Under the pieces are notes generated by a model. That model was not told the DNA's origin. It did not search any database and saw only the letters and a list, made by a program, of their open reading frames with translations. This document shows, piece by piece, positions 1 through 8,747 of a stretch of DNA of 64,000 nucleotides. The stretch spans positions 190,378 through 254,377 of the forward strand of contig CAVTJL010000006.1 in assembly GCA_963735065.1 (NCBI GenBank), written 5' to 3'. Source of the stretch: CAVTJL01 sp963735065. Lineage in GTDB: Bacteria > Pseudomonadota > Alphaproteobacteria > Geminicoccales > Geminicoccaceae. A program made the position numbers and the translations under genes. Numbering within the stretch: position 1 is the stretch's first letter; the number at the start of each line of letters is the position of its first letter.

Positions 1-486
1 TCCTACAAGGACGAGTACGAGGTGGCGCGGCTCTACACGGACGGTGCCTTCGAGCGACAGCTCGCGGCCGAGTTCGAGAGCTGGGACCGGCTCGAGGTCC
101 ATCTGGCCCCGCCGCTGCTGGCCGATCGGGATCCCACCTCGGGACATCTCCGCAAGCGCCGGTACGGCCCCTGGATGCTCAAGGCTTTCGGCCTGATGGC
201 GCGGCTGCGGCGGTTGCGCGGGACGCCCTTCGACATCTTCGGGCGGACCGCCGAGCGTCGCATGGAGCGCCGGCTGATCGCCGAGTACGAGGCCATGCTG
301 GATGAGGTCCTGGCCTCGCTCACCCCTGCGAGCCACGAGGCCGCCGTGGCGCTCGCCGGCCTGCCCGCCGAGATTCGCGGCTTCGGTCACGTGAAGGAGG
401 CGAACCTCGCCCGGGCCGAGGCGAGGAAGACGGAACTCCTGGCAGAGCTTCGCAACGCCGACGCGGCGCTTCGCGCGGCCGAGTGA
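1..486 (+). CDS. Indolepyruvate ferredoxin oxidoreductase, C-terminal fragment
   Basis: The reading frame is already open at base 1, so this is the last ~161 residues of a longer protein. The tail resembles the C-terminal region of the single-chain (IorA-IorB fused) indolepyruvate ferredoxin oxidoreductase of proteobacteria, a cytoplasmic TPP/iron-sulfur enzyme of well over 1000 residues that turns aryl-pyruvates from aromatic amino acid catabolism into aryl-acetyl-CoA. The stretches HLAPPLLA, RKRRYGPWM and IRGFGHVKEANL are what I recognise; the TPP and ferredoxin domains lie outside the window. The assignment is from memory of the family and rests on the tail only. ruvX follows on the same strand after ~90 bases. 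Confidence 0.75.
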   Translation, partial: SYKDEYEVARLYTDGAFERQLAAEFESWDRLEVHLAPPLLADRDPTSGHLRKRRYGPWMLKAFGLMARLRRLRGTPFDIFGRTAERRMERRLIAEYEAMLDEVLASLTPASHEAAVALAGLPAEIRGFGHVKEANLARAEARKTELLAELRNADAALRAAE

Positions 487-579
487 CGGCTTCTTGACCC
501 TCGGCCGGCCCATGCGGTGGTGCCGGCCGGGTCAGGCATCCGCTTGACGGCGCCGCGCGCGCGCTGGCAGGCGGGCAAC

Positions 580-1056
580 GTGCCAGTCACTCACGACGCT
601 CACCTCTTCCTCGCGTCTCTGCCGCCGGCGGGGTCGCTCTTGGCGCTCGACCTCTCGAAGCGGCGCATGGGGCTCGCCGGCACCGATGCGGGGCGCCGTC
701 TGGTCACGCCGCTCACGACACACGAGCGTCGAGGCTTCGGCGCCGATGTCGACCGGCTGCGGCGCGTCGCCCTCGAGCGCGGCGTCGCGGGGCTGGTGGT
801 GGGATGGCCGCTCAACATGGACGGCAGCGTGGGCCCTCGGGCTCAGGCCTGCCGCGACTGGGCCGGCGCCTTTGCCAAGGCGCTGGACCTGCCGGCGCTG
901 CTGCAGGACGAGCGGCTGACGAGCGCTGCCGTCGAGTTCGCGATCGAGGAGGGCCGCCTGCCGCGCCAGCGCCCGGGGGCGCCCCTCGACCACTATGCGG
1001 CGGCCGTCATTCTCGAGGACGCGCTGCGCGCTCTGGCGCACGCGGCCGGGCCGTGA
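580..1056 (+). CDS. ruvX: RuvX/YqgF family pre-16S rRNA nuclease (Holliday junction resolvase-like)
   Basis: A 158-residue protein of the RuvX/YqgF family, which has an RNase H-like fold and is implicated in 5' maturation of 16S rRNA; a resolvase role was proposed earlier. Visible landmarks are the first-strand Asp in LALDLSKRRMG, the VGWPLNMDGS loop followed by PRAQACRDW, the DERLTSAAVE motif and the C-terminal LDHYAAAVILEDAL with its acidic residues. I chose the GTG at 580 because it gives a family-typical length and has AGGCGGG just upstream; the frame is also open back to an ATG at 517, which would add an atypical arginine-rich leader. Confidence 0.9.
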   Translation: MPVTHDAHLFLASLPPAGSLLALDLSKRRMGLAGTDAGRRLVTPLTTHERRGFGADVDRLRRVALERGVAGLVVGWPLNMDGSVGPRAQACRDWAGAFAKALDLPALLQDERLTSAAVEFAIEEGRLPRQRPGAPLDHYAAAVILEDALRALAHAAGP

Positions 1057-1163
1057 GAGAGAGCAGCGTGGCGGACGCGAACCAAGCTTCACTTGATCTT
1101 CATTCGTCGCTGACCTCCTTCCGCGGCAACAAGACCTCATAACCCGACAAGGCCGGAGCCTCC

Positions 1164-2966
1164 ATGCCGACCAACCTGCTCGCCCGACTGACGGAGACGA
1201 AGAGCCTGCTCGGCAAGCTCTGGCATCTGACGAAGCCTTACTGGTTCGCCCGCGACAAGGCGGAGATCAAGCTGTTCCGGCTCAGCTTCCATGTGCCGGA
1301 GCGCTGGATTGCCTGGTCCCTTCTCGTCGTCATCATCACGGCCAGCATCGCCTCGGTGTACATGTCGAAGCTCTTCAACGACTGGTACGGGCGCTTCTAT
1401 GACGCCCTGCAGCACAAGCAGGCGGCCGCCTACTATCACGAGCTCTGGTATTTCACCGTGCTCGCCTTCATCTACATCGTCGTCGCCGTCTATCAGATCT
1501 GGCTGCAGCAGCTTTTGACGATCCGCTGGCGGCGCTGGCTCACGGACATCTACTACCGCGACTGGCTCTCGGACCGCACCTACTACCGCATGGAGCTGAC
1601 CAACGGCGGCACCGACAATCCCGAGCAGCGCATCCAGCAGGATGTCGGCACCTTCACCAGCCAGACCCTCTCGATCGCGCTCGGGCTTCTTTCCAACGTC
1701 ATGACGCTGGTGACGTTCTCGGTCATTCTCTGGGGGCTCTCGGGGAGCCTCGCGATCCCGTTCCTGGGTGGGCTCGAGATCCCCGGCTACATGTTCTGGG
1801 CGGCGCTCGTCTACGCCGTCTTCGGCTCCTACCTGACCTACTGGGTCGGCCGGCCGCTGGTGCGCATCAACTTCATGCTCGAGCGCTACAACGCCGATTT
1901 CCGTTTCCAGATGAGCCGCGTCCGCGAGCATGCCGAGAGCGTGGCCCTCTACAATGGCGAGGGCGACGAGACGCGCCGGCTCCGGGGCGCCTTCGGCAGG
2001 ATCTATCAGACCTGGTGGGCGCTCATGACCTACAACAAGCGCCTCATGTGGCTGACCTCCTTCTACGGTCAGGCCGCCGTCGTCTTCCCGTTCCTCGTGG
2101 GAGCGCCACGCTACCTCGCCGGCCAGATCCAGCTGGGCGCCCTGATGCAGATCGTCAGCGCCTTCGGGCAGGTGCAGGGCTCGCTGTCGTGGTTCGTGAA
2201 CTCGTTCGCCGATCTGGCGAGCTGGAAGGCCACCGTCGACCGGTTGACGACCTTCGCCGACAACATGGCGGCGGCGAAGAAGGCCCAGGCGACCGAGCAC
2301 GGCTTCGATCGGGAAACCGGAGCCGCGGGCGTGCTGAGCCTCGCCAGCGCGCAGGTGAGGTTGCCGGAGGGCCAGGTGATCCTGAAGGACCTCGATCTCG
2401 AGATCGACCGTGGGGACAGGGTCGTCCTGCAGGGCCCCTCCGGCAGCGGCAAGACGACGCTCTTCAGGGTCCTGGCCGGCCTTTGGCCGTTCGGCAGCGG
2501 GCGCATCCGGCTGCCGGCCGGGGCGCGCACGCTCTTTCTGCCGCAAAAGCCCTACCTCCCGACCGGCACCCTTCGGGAGGTGCTGAGCTATCCCGACCGT
2601 CCCGACGCCCACGCCGACGACAATCTGCGCCAGGCGCTCGAGGCCGTCCGGCTCCCGCACCTCCGCAACCGCCTGGGCGACGTCGAGAGCTGGTCGATGA
2701 CGCTGTCGCCGGGCGAGCAGCAGCGCCTGGCCTTTGCCCGGGCCTTCCTGTTCAAGCCCGACTGGATCTTCCTCGACGAGGCGACCTCGGCGCTTGACGA
2801 TCAGGTCGAGGCGCTTCTCTACACCACCCTGCGCGAGCGGCTGCCCAATGCCACCGTCGTCAGCATCGCCCACAAGGCGTCGGTGGCGCGCTTCCATGAT
2901 CGCCGCATCGTGATCGATCCGGCGACGGGGACCGTTCATCCGCAGGCGATAGGAAGCGTCGCCTAG
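1164..2966 (+). CDS. ABC transporter, fused permease/ATPase (SbmA/BacA-YddA type)
   Basis: A 600-residue inner-membrane half-transporter. Residues ~45-340 form the membrane domain, with hydrophobic segments near 48-68, 96-115, 170-192 and 205-228 and the YWVGRPLVRINF region typical of the SbmA/BacA-ABCD family. Residues ~390-590 are the nucleotide-binding domain with Walker A GPSGSGKTT (424-432), a Q-loop QKPYLPTG, the signature SPGEQQRLAFARA (515 on) and Walker B IFLDEATSALD (535 on). Relatives such as YddA and the peptide or fatty-acyl ABCD exporters act as homodimers; the substrate cannot be read from sequence. The gene stands alone, ~107 bases after ruvX, and converges on the DUF1349 gene. 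The ATG at 1164 is preceded by a GGAGCC-like site. Confidence 0.9.
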   Translation: MPTNLLARLTETKSLLGKLWHLTKPYWFARDKAEIKLFRLSFHVPERWIAWSLLVVIITASIASVYMSKLFNDWYGRFYDALQHKQAAAYYHELWYFTVLAFIYIVVAVYQIWLQQLLTIRWRRWLTDIYYRDWLSDRTYYRMELTNGGTDNPEQRIQQDVGTFTSQTLSIALGLLSNVMTLVTFSVILWGLSGSLAIPFLGGLEIPGYMFWAALVYAVFGSYLTYWVGRPLVRINFMLERYNADFRFQMSRVREHAESVALYNGEGDETRRLRGAFGRIYQTWWALMTYNKRLMWLTSFYGQAAVVFPFLVGAPRYLAGQIQLGALMQIVSAFGQVQGSLSWFVNSFADLASWKATVDRLTTFADNMAAAKKAQATEHGFDRETGAAGVLSLASAQVRLPEGQVILKDLDLEIDRGDRVVLQGPSGSGKTTLFRVLAGLWPFGSGRIRLPAGARTLFLPQKPYLPTGTLREVLSYPDRPDAHADDNLRQALEAVRLPHLRNRLGDVESWSMTLSPGEQQRLAFARAFLFKPDWIFLDEATSALDDQVEALLYTTLRERLPNATVVSIAHKASVARFHDRRIVIDPATGTVHPQAIGSVA

Positions 2967-2996
2967 GCCCCAGGCCTCGGGCCGTCATGGCGGGGA

Positions 2997-3572
2997 TCAG
3001 TCGTGCAGCTCCCTCGGGATCGCCGGACCGAGGGAGAAGCCCCTGAAGGTGACCTCGAAGCCTCGTCGCTGCGGCGAGCAGCACATCATGCCCACGTCGA
3101 TGAGGCGGGACGGCGGCAGGTAGGCGAGGCGCACCATGGCCCAGCGCTTGTCCTCGACGTCGTAGTACTGCACGCGGATGGCCTCGGCGTGGCGCGTCAG
3201 GCGCAGCCTCACGCCGTCGGGGCCGGAGGGGATCTTGAGCAGCGACCAGTCCGACCGATCGTTGGTGACGACGACCGAGAAATAGGCGTGGCCATCGGTG
3301 AGCTCGATGCCGCACTTCACCCAATGCGCCTCGCCGAGGCGGGCCATCAGCCCTGCCTGGTCGTAGAGCGCCTCGTATCGCCCCTCGACGGTCACCTCGG
3401 CGCTGAAATCGCCCTCGGCCTGCCGGTGCAGGAAATGGCCGTTGTCGTGCCGGAAGCCATAGAAGGTGTCGCGCCAGAAGTCGGTCTTCTCGCCGGTCAC
3501 GACGTGATAGCCGCTCTCGTCCTCGCGAAAGGCGGCGGGCGGGTTCAGCCATGACAGCTTCGTGGTCGTCAT
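2997..3572 (-). CDS. DUF1349 domain-containing protein
   Basis: A 191-residue soluble protein of the DUF1349 family, a concanavalin-like beta-sandwich fold. The conserved core is seen in TDFWRDTFYGFRHDNG near the N-terminus, then DQAGLMARLGEAHWVKCGIE and the GVRLRLTRHAEAIRVQYY stretch. No catalytic role is established for the family; related yeast proteins were loosely linked to enolase regulation. It is the last gene of a same-strand run dctP-dctQ-dctM-esterase-DUF1349, 62 bases after the esterase, and probably co-transcribed. Its function here is unknown. Confidence 0.85.
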   Translation of the reverse strand: MTTTKLSWLNPPAAFREDESGYHVVTGEKTDFWRDTFYGFRHDNGHFLHRQAEGDFSAEVTVEGRYEALYDQAGLMARLGEAHWVKCGIELTDGHAYFSVVVTNDRSDWSLLKIPSGPDGVRLRLTRHAEAIRVQYYDVEDKRWAMVRLAYLPPSRLIDVGMMCCSPQRRGFEVTFRGFSLGPAIPRELHD

Positions 3573-3634
3573 TGCGGGGAGGTCCTGTCTGGATGGGCGA
3601 TGCTGGCCAAGGAGGGCCCGTTCCCGGGAAGCGG

Positions 3635-4513
3635 TCAGGGCGATCCCGGCATGGGTAGCTTACCGTTCAGCCAGACGAGAGACACGGGCAGGATGGCCTG
3701 CCAGAAGCCCCATTCGTGGCCGCCGTCGAGGATGCGGAGGTCGACGGCGAGCCCGGCCTTGCGCAGCCTGTCGGTGAGTGCCGTCGTCGAGCGCCAGGCG
3801 CCGAAGCGGTCGTCGTCGCCTGCCGCGAGGAAGATCGGCGGCGGCTGCGGCAGGCGGGCCACGCTGGCGATGAGCGCCGCGTTTTCCGGGCTCTCGGCCC
3901 GAAAGGTGCGGCCGTCGAAGGGACGCCCGAAGCTGCCCTGAAAGATCTGCTCCTGCCCCGGCGTGAGGGTCGTCTCGTCCGTCACGTGTGACCAGAGCGC
4001 CGAGCTCAGCGCGATGATCGCTGCATAGGTCTCCGGGTGCTCGAAGCCCAGCCTCAAGGCGCCGAAGCCGCCCATGGAGAGGCCGCCGATGGCGCGCCCC
4101 CCGCGGTCGGCGATCGTGCGGTAGGTGGTGTCGATATGGCGGACGAGGTCGACGGCGGTGGCCGTGGCGTAGTCGCCGGGCCCGCCGCGCGCTTTCGAGT
4201 CGACATACCAGCTCGTGTCGCCGGCGGGTGTCACGATCAGGAGCGGGCGGATCGCTCCGGTGCTGATGAGCGGATCCACGATCCGGGCGAGGTGGGCGTC
4301 GTCCGGCCAGTCATGCTCGTTTCCGCCGACGCCGTGCAGGAGATAGAGGACGGGATAGCGACGCGTGGCGTCGTCGGCGTAGTGGGGCGGCAGATAGAGC
4401 CCGTAACGCAGGGGTGCCCCCAACGCCGGGCTCTCGAGCTGCTCGAACCTGACCTCGGCCGCGGCCCCGAGCGGGGCCAGAAGGAGGGCGGCCAGGACGA
4501 GCAGCGCCCGCAT
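3635..4513 (-). CDS. Secreted alpha/beta-hydrolase, esterase D/PF00756 type
   Basis: A 292-residue putative esterase. Residues 1-19 (MRALLVLAALLLAPLGAAA) look like a Sec signal peptide, so it probably acts in the periplasm. The PF00756 fold is shown by YPVLYLLHGVGGNEHDW (oxyanion region), the nucleophile elbow GGLSMGGFGAL with the catalytic Ser, a later acidic residue region (AAGDDDRFG) and the catalytic His in DGGHEWGFWQ. Relatives hydrolyse acetylxylan, feruloyl or S-formylglutathione-type esters. It begins 6 bases after dctM, so it is probably in the TRAP operon and may release or process the acid that the transporter imports; that link is inference. Confidence 0.85.
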   Translation of the reverse strand: MRALLVLAALLLAPLGAAAEVRFEQLESPALGAPLRYGLYLPPHYADDATRRYPVLYLLHGVGGNEHDWPDDAHLARIVDPLISTGAIRPLLIVTPAGDTSWYVDSKARGGPGDYATATAVDLVRHIDTTYRTIADRGGRAIGGLSMGGFGALRLGFEHPETYAAIIALSSALWSHVTDETTLTPGQEQIFQGSFGRPFDGRTFRAESPENAALIASVARLPQPPPIFLAAGDDDRFGAWRSTTALTDRLRKAGLAVDLRILDGGHEWGFWQAILPVSLVWLNGKLPMPGSP

Positions 4514-4519
4514 GGGCGG

Positions 4520-5824
4520 TCAGTTCACGAACTGCGGCATGATGAGCCGCGGCAGGAAGAGGACGATGTCCGGGAAGGCGATGACCAGCACGAGGATCCC
4601 GAGCATGGGGATGAGCAGGATCGAGACCTCCTTGATCGCATCCAGCACGCGGATCCCGCCGATCGCCGCCGAGATCAGCAGGCAGAGGCCGTAGGGCGGC
4701 GTCACCAGCCCGAAGGCGAGCGAGATGACGCTGATGAGCGCGTAGTGGATCGGGTGCATGCCGATCGCCTGGGCCACCGGGAACAGGACGGTGCCCACGA
4801 TGATGATCGCGGGGATGGCGTCGATGAAGCAGCCGACGACGAGATAGAGGGCGGCGATGAAGAGGCCGAGGCCGGTGACGCCCAGGCCCATCGTCTGGAC
4901 GACGCCGACGATCAGCGCCGGGATCTTGAAGTAGGCGAGGATCCAGCCGAAGGCCGAGGCCGTGCCGATGCAAAAGAGCGAGATCGCGGCAAAGCGGCCC
5001 GTCTCGTAGAGCACCTCGGCGAGCTTGCCCAGGCCGACGGTGCGGTAGACGAGCATGCCGAGAACGAGGGAGTAGAGGACCGCCACGACCGAGGCCTCGG
5101 TCGGCGTGAAGAGGCCGCCGACGATGCCGCCCACGATGATGAGCGGCGTCATCATCGGCAGGAGGGCGCGCAGGATGGCCTGGAGAAGGGCCAGGAACGT
5201 CGCCCGCGGATAGACGGGCCAGCCGTTGCGCCGGGCGAAGGCATAGACGACGACCATCTGGACGAGGCCGATCAGCAGGCCCGGGATGACGCCTGCGAGG
5301 AACATGCCGCCGATCGAGACGGACATCAGCCCGCCGAACACGACCATCAGGATCGAGGGCGGGATGATCACGCCCATGACCGAGGAGCAGGCGGTGATGG
5401 CGACCGTGAAGGGTGCTGGGAAGCCCTCCTTCTTCATCTGCGGGATGAGGAGCGAGCCGATGCCGGCGGCGTCGGCCGTGGACGAGCCCGAGATGCCGGC
5501 GAAGAACATCGAGACCAGCACGTTGATGTGGCCGAGCCCGCCCGGCAGGTGGCCCACCATGGTTCGGGCAAGGTTGATGAGGCGGTCCGTGATGCCCGCC
5601 GCGTTCATCAGGTTGGCGGCGAGCAGGAAGAAGGGGACGGCCAGGAGCACGAAGGAGTTGTAGGACTTGAACATCTCCTGAAGGAGAAGGATCGGCGTGA
5701 GCCGGTCGTCGATGAAGAAGACCGGCACGCAGGCGAGCGCCAGCGCGAAGGCGACGGGGATGCGCAAGATGATGAGGACGAAGAACACCCCGAACAGCAG
5801 GAGAGCCACCGCACCTGGGGTCAC
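4520..5824 (-). CDS. dctM: TRAP transporter large permease subunit DctM
   Basis: A 434-residue, highly hydrophobic protein with about 12 predicted membrane segments, the family's usual size for DctM. Typical landmarks are RIPVAFALALACVP at the N-terminus, FAGISGSSTADAAGIG (the conserved substrate/Na+ region) and ALISVISLAFGLVTPPYGLCL near the C-terminus. DctM forms the transport channel of a sodium-coupled tripartite system with DctQ and the periplasmic DctP. The GTG start overlaps the dctQ stop by 4 bases (GTGA), indicating translational coupling. The substrate is unknown; DctP-type systems most often carry organic acids. Confidence 0.93.
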   Translation of the reverse strand: MTPGAVALLLFGVFFVLIILRIPVAFALALACVPVFFIDDRLTPILLLQEMFKSYNSFVLLAVPFFLLAANLMNAAGITDRLINLARTMVGHLPGGLGHINVLVSMFFAGISGSSTADAAGIGSLLIPQMKKEGFPAPFTVAITACSSVMGVIIPPSILMVVFGGLMSVSIGGMFLAGVIPGLLIGLVQMVVVYAFARRNGWPVYPRATFLALLQAILRALLPMMTPLIIVGGIVGGLFTPTEASVVAVLYSLVLGMLVYRTVGLGKLAEVLYETGRFAAISLFCIGTASAFGWILAYFKIPALIVGVVQTMGLGVTGLGLFIAALYLVVGCFIDAIPAIIIVGTVLFPVAQAIGMHPIHYALISVISLAFGLVTPPYGLCLLISAAIGGIRVLDAIKEVSILLIPMLGILVLVIAFPDIVLFLPRLIMPQFVN

Positions 5825-6306
5825 GCGCCTGCTCCGGACCTGATGTTGGTGATATCGTCGACGATCTTCTCGCCCAGGAAGGCGATCCAGGTGAGCCCCG
5901 AGAGCGGCCAGGCCACGAAGATCCAGTCCATCGGCAGCTCGGAGATCTCCGAGGTCTGGTACCAGCCGTACTGCATGAACCGCCAGCCATAGATCAGGAA
6001 GACGAAGCCGACCGCCAGGACGACGAGATGCACGAAGAGCTTGAAGGCCGCCTCCGTGCGCGGGCTCTTGCTGTGCGGCAGCACGTCGAGATCGAAATGG
6101 GTGCCGTCCCGCACCGCGATCATGGCGCCGATCATGATGATCCAGACGAAGCAGAAGCGGGCCACCTCTTCCGTCCAGATGTAGCGCGGCACGACGGGCG
6201 TGTAGCGCGAGAGCACCTGCATCGTGACGGGCACGAGCAGGGCCCCCATGAGCAGGGTGAGGACGATCTTGAGCAGCCGGTACCAGGCATCGAGGGCGCG
6301 TCTCAT
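5821..6306 (-). CDS. dctQ: TRAP transporter small permease subunit DctQ
   Basis: A 161-residue membrane protein with four hydrophobic segments (about residues 13-32, 45-63, 87-108 and 131-150). It has the DctQ-typical YIWTEEVARFCFVWIIMIGA region and the DGTHFDLDVL stretch. DctQ binds DctM in the inner membrane. It lies between dctP and dctM on the same strand and overlaps dctM by 4 bases; the 85-base gap to dctP holds a strong stem-loop. The identity follows from size, motifs and position. Confidence 0.92.
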   Translation of the reverse strand: MRRALDAWYRLLKIVLTLLMGALLVPVTMQVLSRYTPVVPRYIWTEEVARFCFVWIIMIGAMIAVRDGTHFDLDVLPHSKSPRTEAAFKLFVHLVVLAVGFVFLIYGWRFMQYGWYQTSEISELPMDWIFVAWPLSGLTWIAFLGEKIVDDITNIRSGAGA

Positions 6307-6334
6307 GGCAGGCCAGATCCGGGGTGAACGCGAC

Positions 6335-6363
6335 GGCGGCGCGTCGTCGGACGACGCGCCGCC
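6335..6363 (-). promoter_or_regulatory. Intercistronic stem-loop between dctP and dctQ
   Basis: Two perfectly complementary 13-base arms (6335-6347 and 6351-6363) flank a 3-base loop directly after the dctP stop. No T-run follows on the transcribed strand. I infer an mRNA-stabilising or partially terminating hairpin that lets the periplasmic binding protein be made in excess over the permeases, as is common in binding-protein operons. Confidence 0.55.
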
Positions 6364-6391
6364 TCGGCGTTGAATGTCGGCGGGCTGGAGC

Positions 6392-7399
6392 TCAGCTGAC
6401 CGCGCGGATGCCGGCCAGCACCTGGCCTGCGCCGAGCTCGTCGGCGTAGCTCGCCAGCACCGGATCGGCCAGCTTGATCATCGTGTCGCGGCCCTCGAAC
6501 TCGTTGATCTTCAGGAGCCCCTTTTGCTGGAAGCCCTCGAGGATCTTGCTGTCGTTGCCGGATTCGATCACCGCGCCCTCGTGGCCGCCCTCCTTGCCGG
6601 CGACCACGATGATCTCCTGCAGCTTCGGCGGCAGGCGCTGCATCGTCTTGTGGGCGAAGCAGAGCGGGCGGACCGTGATGGCATGCTGGGTCAGCGCCAG
6701 ATAGGGGCCGACCTCGTAGAAGCGCATCTGCTGGATGCCGGCCGCCTCGTTCTCGGCAGCCTTGATCACGCCGGTCTGGATGGCGTTGTAGATCTCGTCA
6801 TAGGCGATGACGGTGGGCGCAGCACCCAGGGCCGAGAACACCTTGGTCCAGATGGGCGCACCCTGCATGCGGATCGGCAGGCCCTTCAGGTCGTCCATGT
6901 TGCGCACCGGCACGTTGGCGAAGACGTTGCGCACGCCGCCGCCGGCATAGCCCAGGATCTGGACGTCGGCCCTCTTGAGGATGTCGTCGGCCACGGGCTT
7001 CAGCGCGTCCTGCTCGAGCACCTTGCGCCACTGCTCCTGGTCCTTGAACAAAAAGGGCATGTCCATGAGCGGTGCCATCTTCGAGAAGGTCGACATGTGC
7101 GCCGGCGAGACGACGGCATAGTCGACCGAGATGCCCTGGCTCATATAGGAGAAGTAGTCCTTCTCGAGGCCCAGCTCGGAATTGAGGTGAAGCTCGAACT
7201 CGACGGGCTGCTCGGTGTAGCGCTCCTTGACCAGCGCCTCGAACTTCCGCATCGCCTTGGTGAAGGGATGGTCCTCGCCGAACTGGCTGGCGCCCACGAG
7301 CTTGATCGTGTCGGCCCGGGCGCGCCGGACGAAGGGCCCCATCGTCGCCAGCGCTGCGGCGGACGCGGTCGTGCCGAGGAAGGTGCGGCGGTGCATCAT
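6392..7399 (-). CDS. dctP: TRAP transporter periplasmic substrate-binding protein DctP
   Basis: A 335-residue periplasmic receptor. From the chosen ATG (7399, preceded by AGGGAG at good spacing) it begins MMHRRTFLGTTASAAALATM, a twin-arginine-like or Sec signal, and matures near RARADT. Family marks are the DctP core PIRMQGAPIWTKVFSALGA and AYDEIYNAIQTGVIKAAENE, the region that in known DctPs holds the Arg binding a carboxylate. The frame is open 12 codons further upstream, but that extension would sit in front of the signal peptide. First gene of the TRAP operon and divergent from the dioxygenase gene at 7518. Confidence 0.92.
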   Translation of the reverse strand: MMHRRTFLGTTASAAALATMGPFVRRARADTIKLVGASQFGEDHPFTKAMRKFEALVKERYTEQPVEFELHLNSELGLEKDYFSYMSQGISVDYAVVSPAHMSTFSKMAPLMDMPFLFKDQEQWRKVLEQDALKPVADDILKRADVQILGYAGGGVRNVFANVPVRNMDDLKGLPIRMQGAPIWTKVFSALGAAPTVIAYDEIYNAIQTGVIKAAENEAAGIQQMRFYEVGPYLALTQHAITVRPLCFAHKTMQRLPPKLQEIIVVAGKEGGHEGAVIESGNDSKILEGFQQKGLLKINEFEGRDTMIKLADPVLASYADELGAGQVLAGIRAVS

Positions 7400-7517
7400 T
7401 GGTCTCCCTGACGATTGGTATGCCGCACTTTGCACGAGCGTTGCCGAATTGTCATGTCTCCCGCGCCAGGAGCGGAGGGGCTAGAGTGTGGCGCAGCTCG
7501 GATCGGGAGGGAGCGTC

Positions 7518-8396
7518 ATGGGCATCGAGGTGAGACCGCTTTGGGATGGAAGCTTCGGCGCGGAGGTCACCGGCTTCGACCTCGGCGACCGGCACGACGA
7601 CGCCGCATGGCGCCAGGTCGTCGGCGCCGCGCATGAGCATGGCGTCATCATGTTGCGCAACCAGAGCGCCGAGGCCGACGACCTCGAGCGGTTCGCATCC
7701 CAGTTCGGGACGCCGGAGCCGCATATCCTCACCCACTTCCACGTCGACGGCCACGCCGCGATCCTGCGGCTCTCCAACATCGTGACCGACGGCAAGCAGT
7801 GGGGGATCTTCGATGGTGCCAACTATTGGCACACCGACATGGCCTATGAGGACCCGCCGGGCGCCGCCACCATCGTCTATGCGATCAAGGTTCCGGCCGA
7901 AGGCGGCGGCACGCGGGTAGCCGACATGTATGCCGCCTACGACGCGCTATCCGATGCGATGAAGGCGCGCATCGAGGACCTCGTGGTCCTGCACCACTAC
8001 GGCAACCGCGACGACCTCGACGAGGGCTCGATGGGCTCGGCCTCGAAGCTCACCGACGAGCAGAAGAAGCAGGTGAAGAACGTCTTCCACAAGCTCGTGC
8101 GTCCTCATCCCGTATCGGGACGGAGGGCGCTGTACGGCGTCTCGGGCAGCTCCTTCGGCATCGTCGGTATGCCGGACGACGAGGCTGTCGCGCTGCTGAA
8201 CGAGCTCAAGGCCCATGCCCTTCAGGAGCGCTTCGTGCGCCAGCTCAGCTATCGCGTGGGCGACATCGCCGTCTGGGACACGAGCTGCACGCTTCACGCG
8301 GCACAGCCCCTCTCGCCCGTCGACAGTCCCGACGACCGGCAGGCGCGGCTGCTCTACCGCGTGAGCGTCAAAGGCATGCCCCCGCTCTTCGTGTGA
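7518..8396 (+). CDS. TauD/TfdA-family Fe(II)/2-oxoglutarate-dependent dioxygenase
   Basis: A 292-residue non-haem iron oxygenase. The iron triad is visible as H105 and D107 in YWHTDMAYE and H260 in WDTSCTLHAA; R281 in LLYRVSV is placed to bind 2-oxoglutarate. Relatives hydroxylate taurine, alkylsulfates, 2,4-D or similar small acids and so cleave C-S or C-O bonds; the substrate here cannot be fixed. The ATG at 7518 has GGGAGGG 6 bases upstream, while the frame is open back to 7488. It is divergent from the TRAP operon, suggesting that the transporter may feed it. The long FDGANYWHTD region and the insert around YGNRDDLDEG resemble TfdA-like rather than strict TauD enzymes. Confidence 0.85.
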   Translation: MGIEVRPLWDGSFGAEVTGFDLGDRHDDAAWRQVVGAAHEHGVIMLRNQSAEADDLERFASQFGTPEPHILTHFHVDGHAAILRLSNIVTDGKQWGIFDGANYWHTDMAYEDPPGAATIVYAIKVPAEGGGTRVADMYAAYDALSDAMKARIEDLVVLHHYGNRDDLDEGSMGSASKLTDEQKKQVKNVFHKLVRPHPVSGRRALYGVSGSSFGIVGMPDDEAVALLNELKAHALQERFVRQLSYRVGDIAVWDTSCTLHAAQPLSPVDSPDDRQARLLYRVSVKGMPPLFV

Positions 8397-8447
8397 CCTC
8401 GACCCTACCGGGCCGAAGCGACCCCGCCGAGAGCGGGCGCCAGATCG

Positions 8448-8470
8448 CGGGGCCGGCCATGCCGGCCCCG
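8448..8470. terminator. GC-rich palindrome between convergent genes, probable terminator
   Basis: A perfect 10-base-pair stem (8448-8457 with 8461-8470) around a CAT loop lies midway between the dioxygenase stop and the DUF1127 stop, which converge. There is no T-run on either side, so if it terminates it is not a canonical intrinsic terminator. Confidence 0.5.
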
Positions 8471-8480
8471 GGTGAGGCGA

Positions 8481-8747
8481 TCAGGCGGCCTTGAAGCTCA
8501 GCGCGTGGGTGACGAGGCGGCCCGCGGCAACGCCGTCGGCGAGGCCCTGGACCTCGTTGCGCTCACGCCACTGATAGATGTCGATCACGCCCTGTTCCGC
8601 GGCCTCGCGGGCGATACGGCGGATGTCGGCGCGGCTGATGCCGAGATCGTTGAGGTCGCGCTCGCTCAGCATGGCGAGCTCGCGAAAGGTGCGGTTCTCA
8701 CGACGACGCCGCTCGAGGGCAGTGCTGATGGTGGCCAGGATGCTCAT
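8481..8747 (-). CDS. DUF1127 (YjiS-like) small protein
   Basis: An 88-residue protein. The central ~40 residues, FRELAMLSERDLNDLGISRA then DIRRIAREAA, are the DUF1127 motif, an Arg-rich amphipathic domain common in several copies in alphaproteobacteria. Short family members affect phosphate, carbon or sRNA-related regulation by binding RNA; longer ones occur fused to other domains. I chose the ATG at 8747 because GGAGAA stands 6 bases upstream; the longer open frame to 8954 would add an unrelated Arg/Pro-rich leader. It is a single-gene unit with ~790 bases of non-coding sequence upstream. Confidence 0.88.
   Translation of the reverse strand: MSILATISTALERRRRENRTFRELAMLSERDLNDLGISRADIRRIAREAAEQGVIDIYQWRERNEVQGLADGVAAGRLVTHALSFKAA

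Noticed and set aside
1137..2939. Long antisense open frame under the ABC transporter
   Set aside because: Antisense shadow of the ABC exporter, rich in Arg, Glu, Gly and His without any domain.
4037..5992. Long plus-strand open frame opposite dctM/esterase
   Set aside because: Asp/Glu/Arg/His repeats typical of the reverse complement of hydrophobic coding DNA; the minus-strand genes explain the region.
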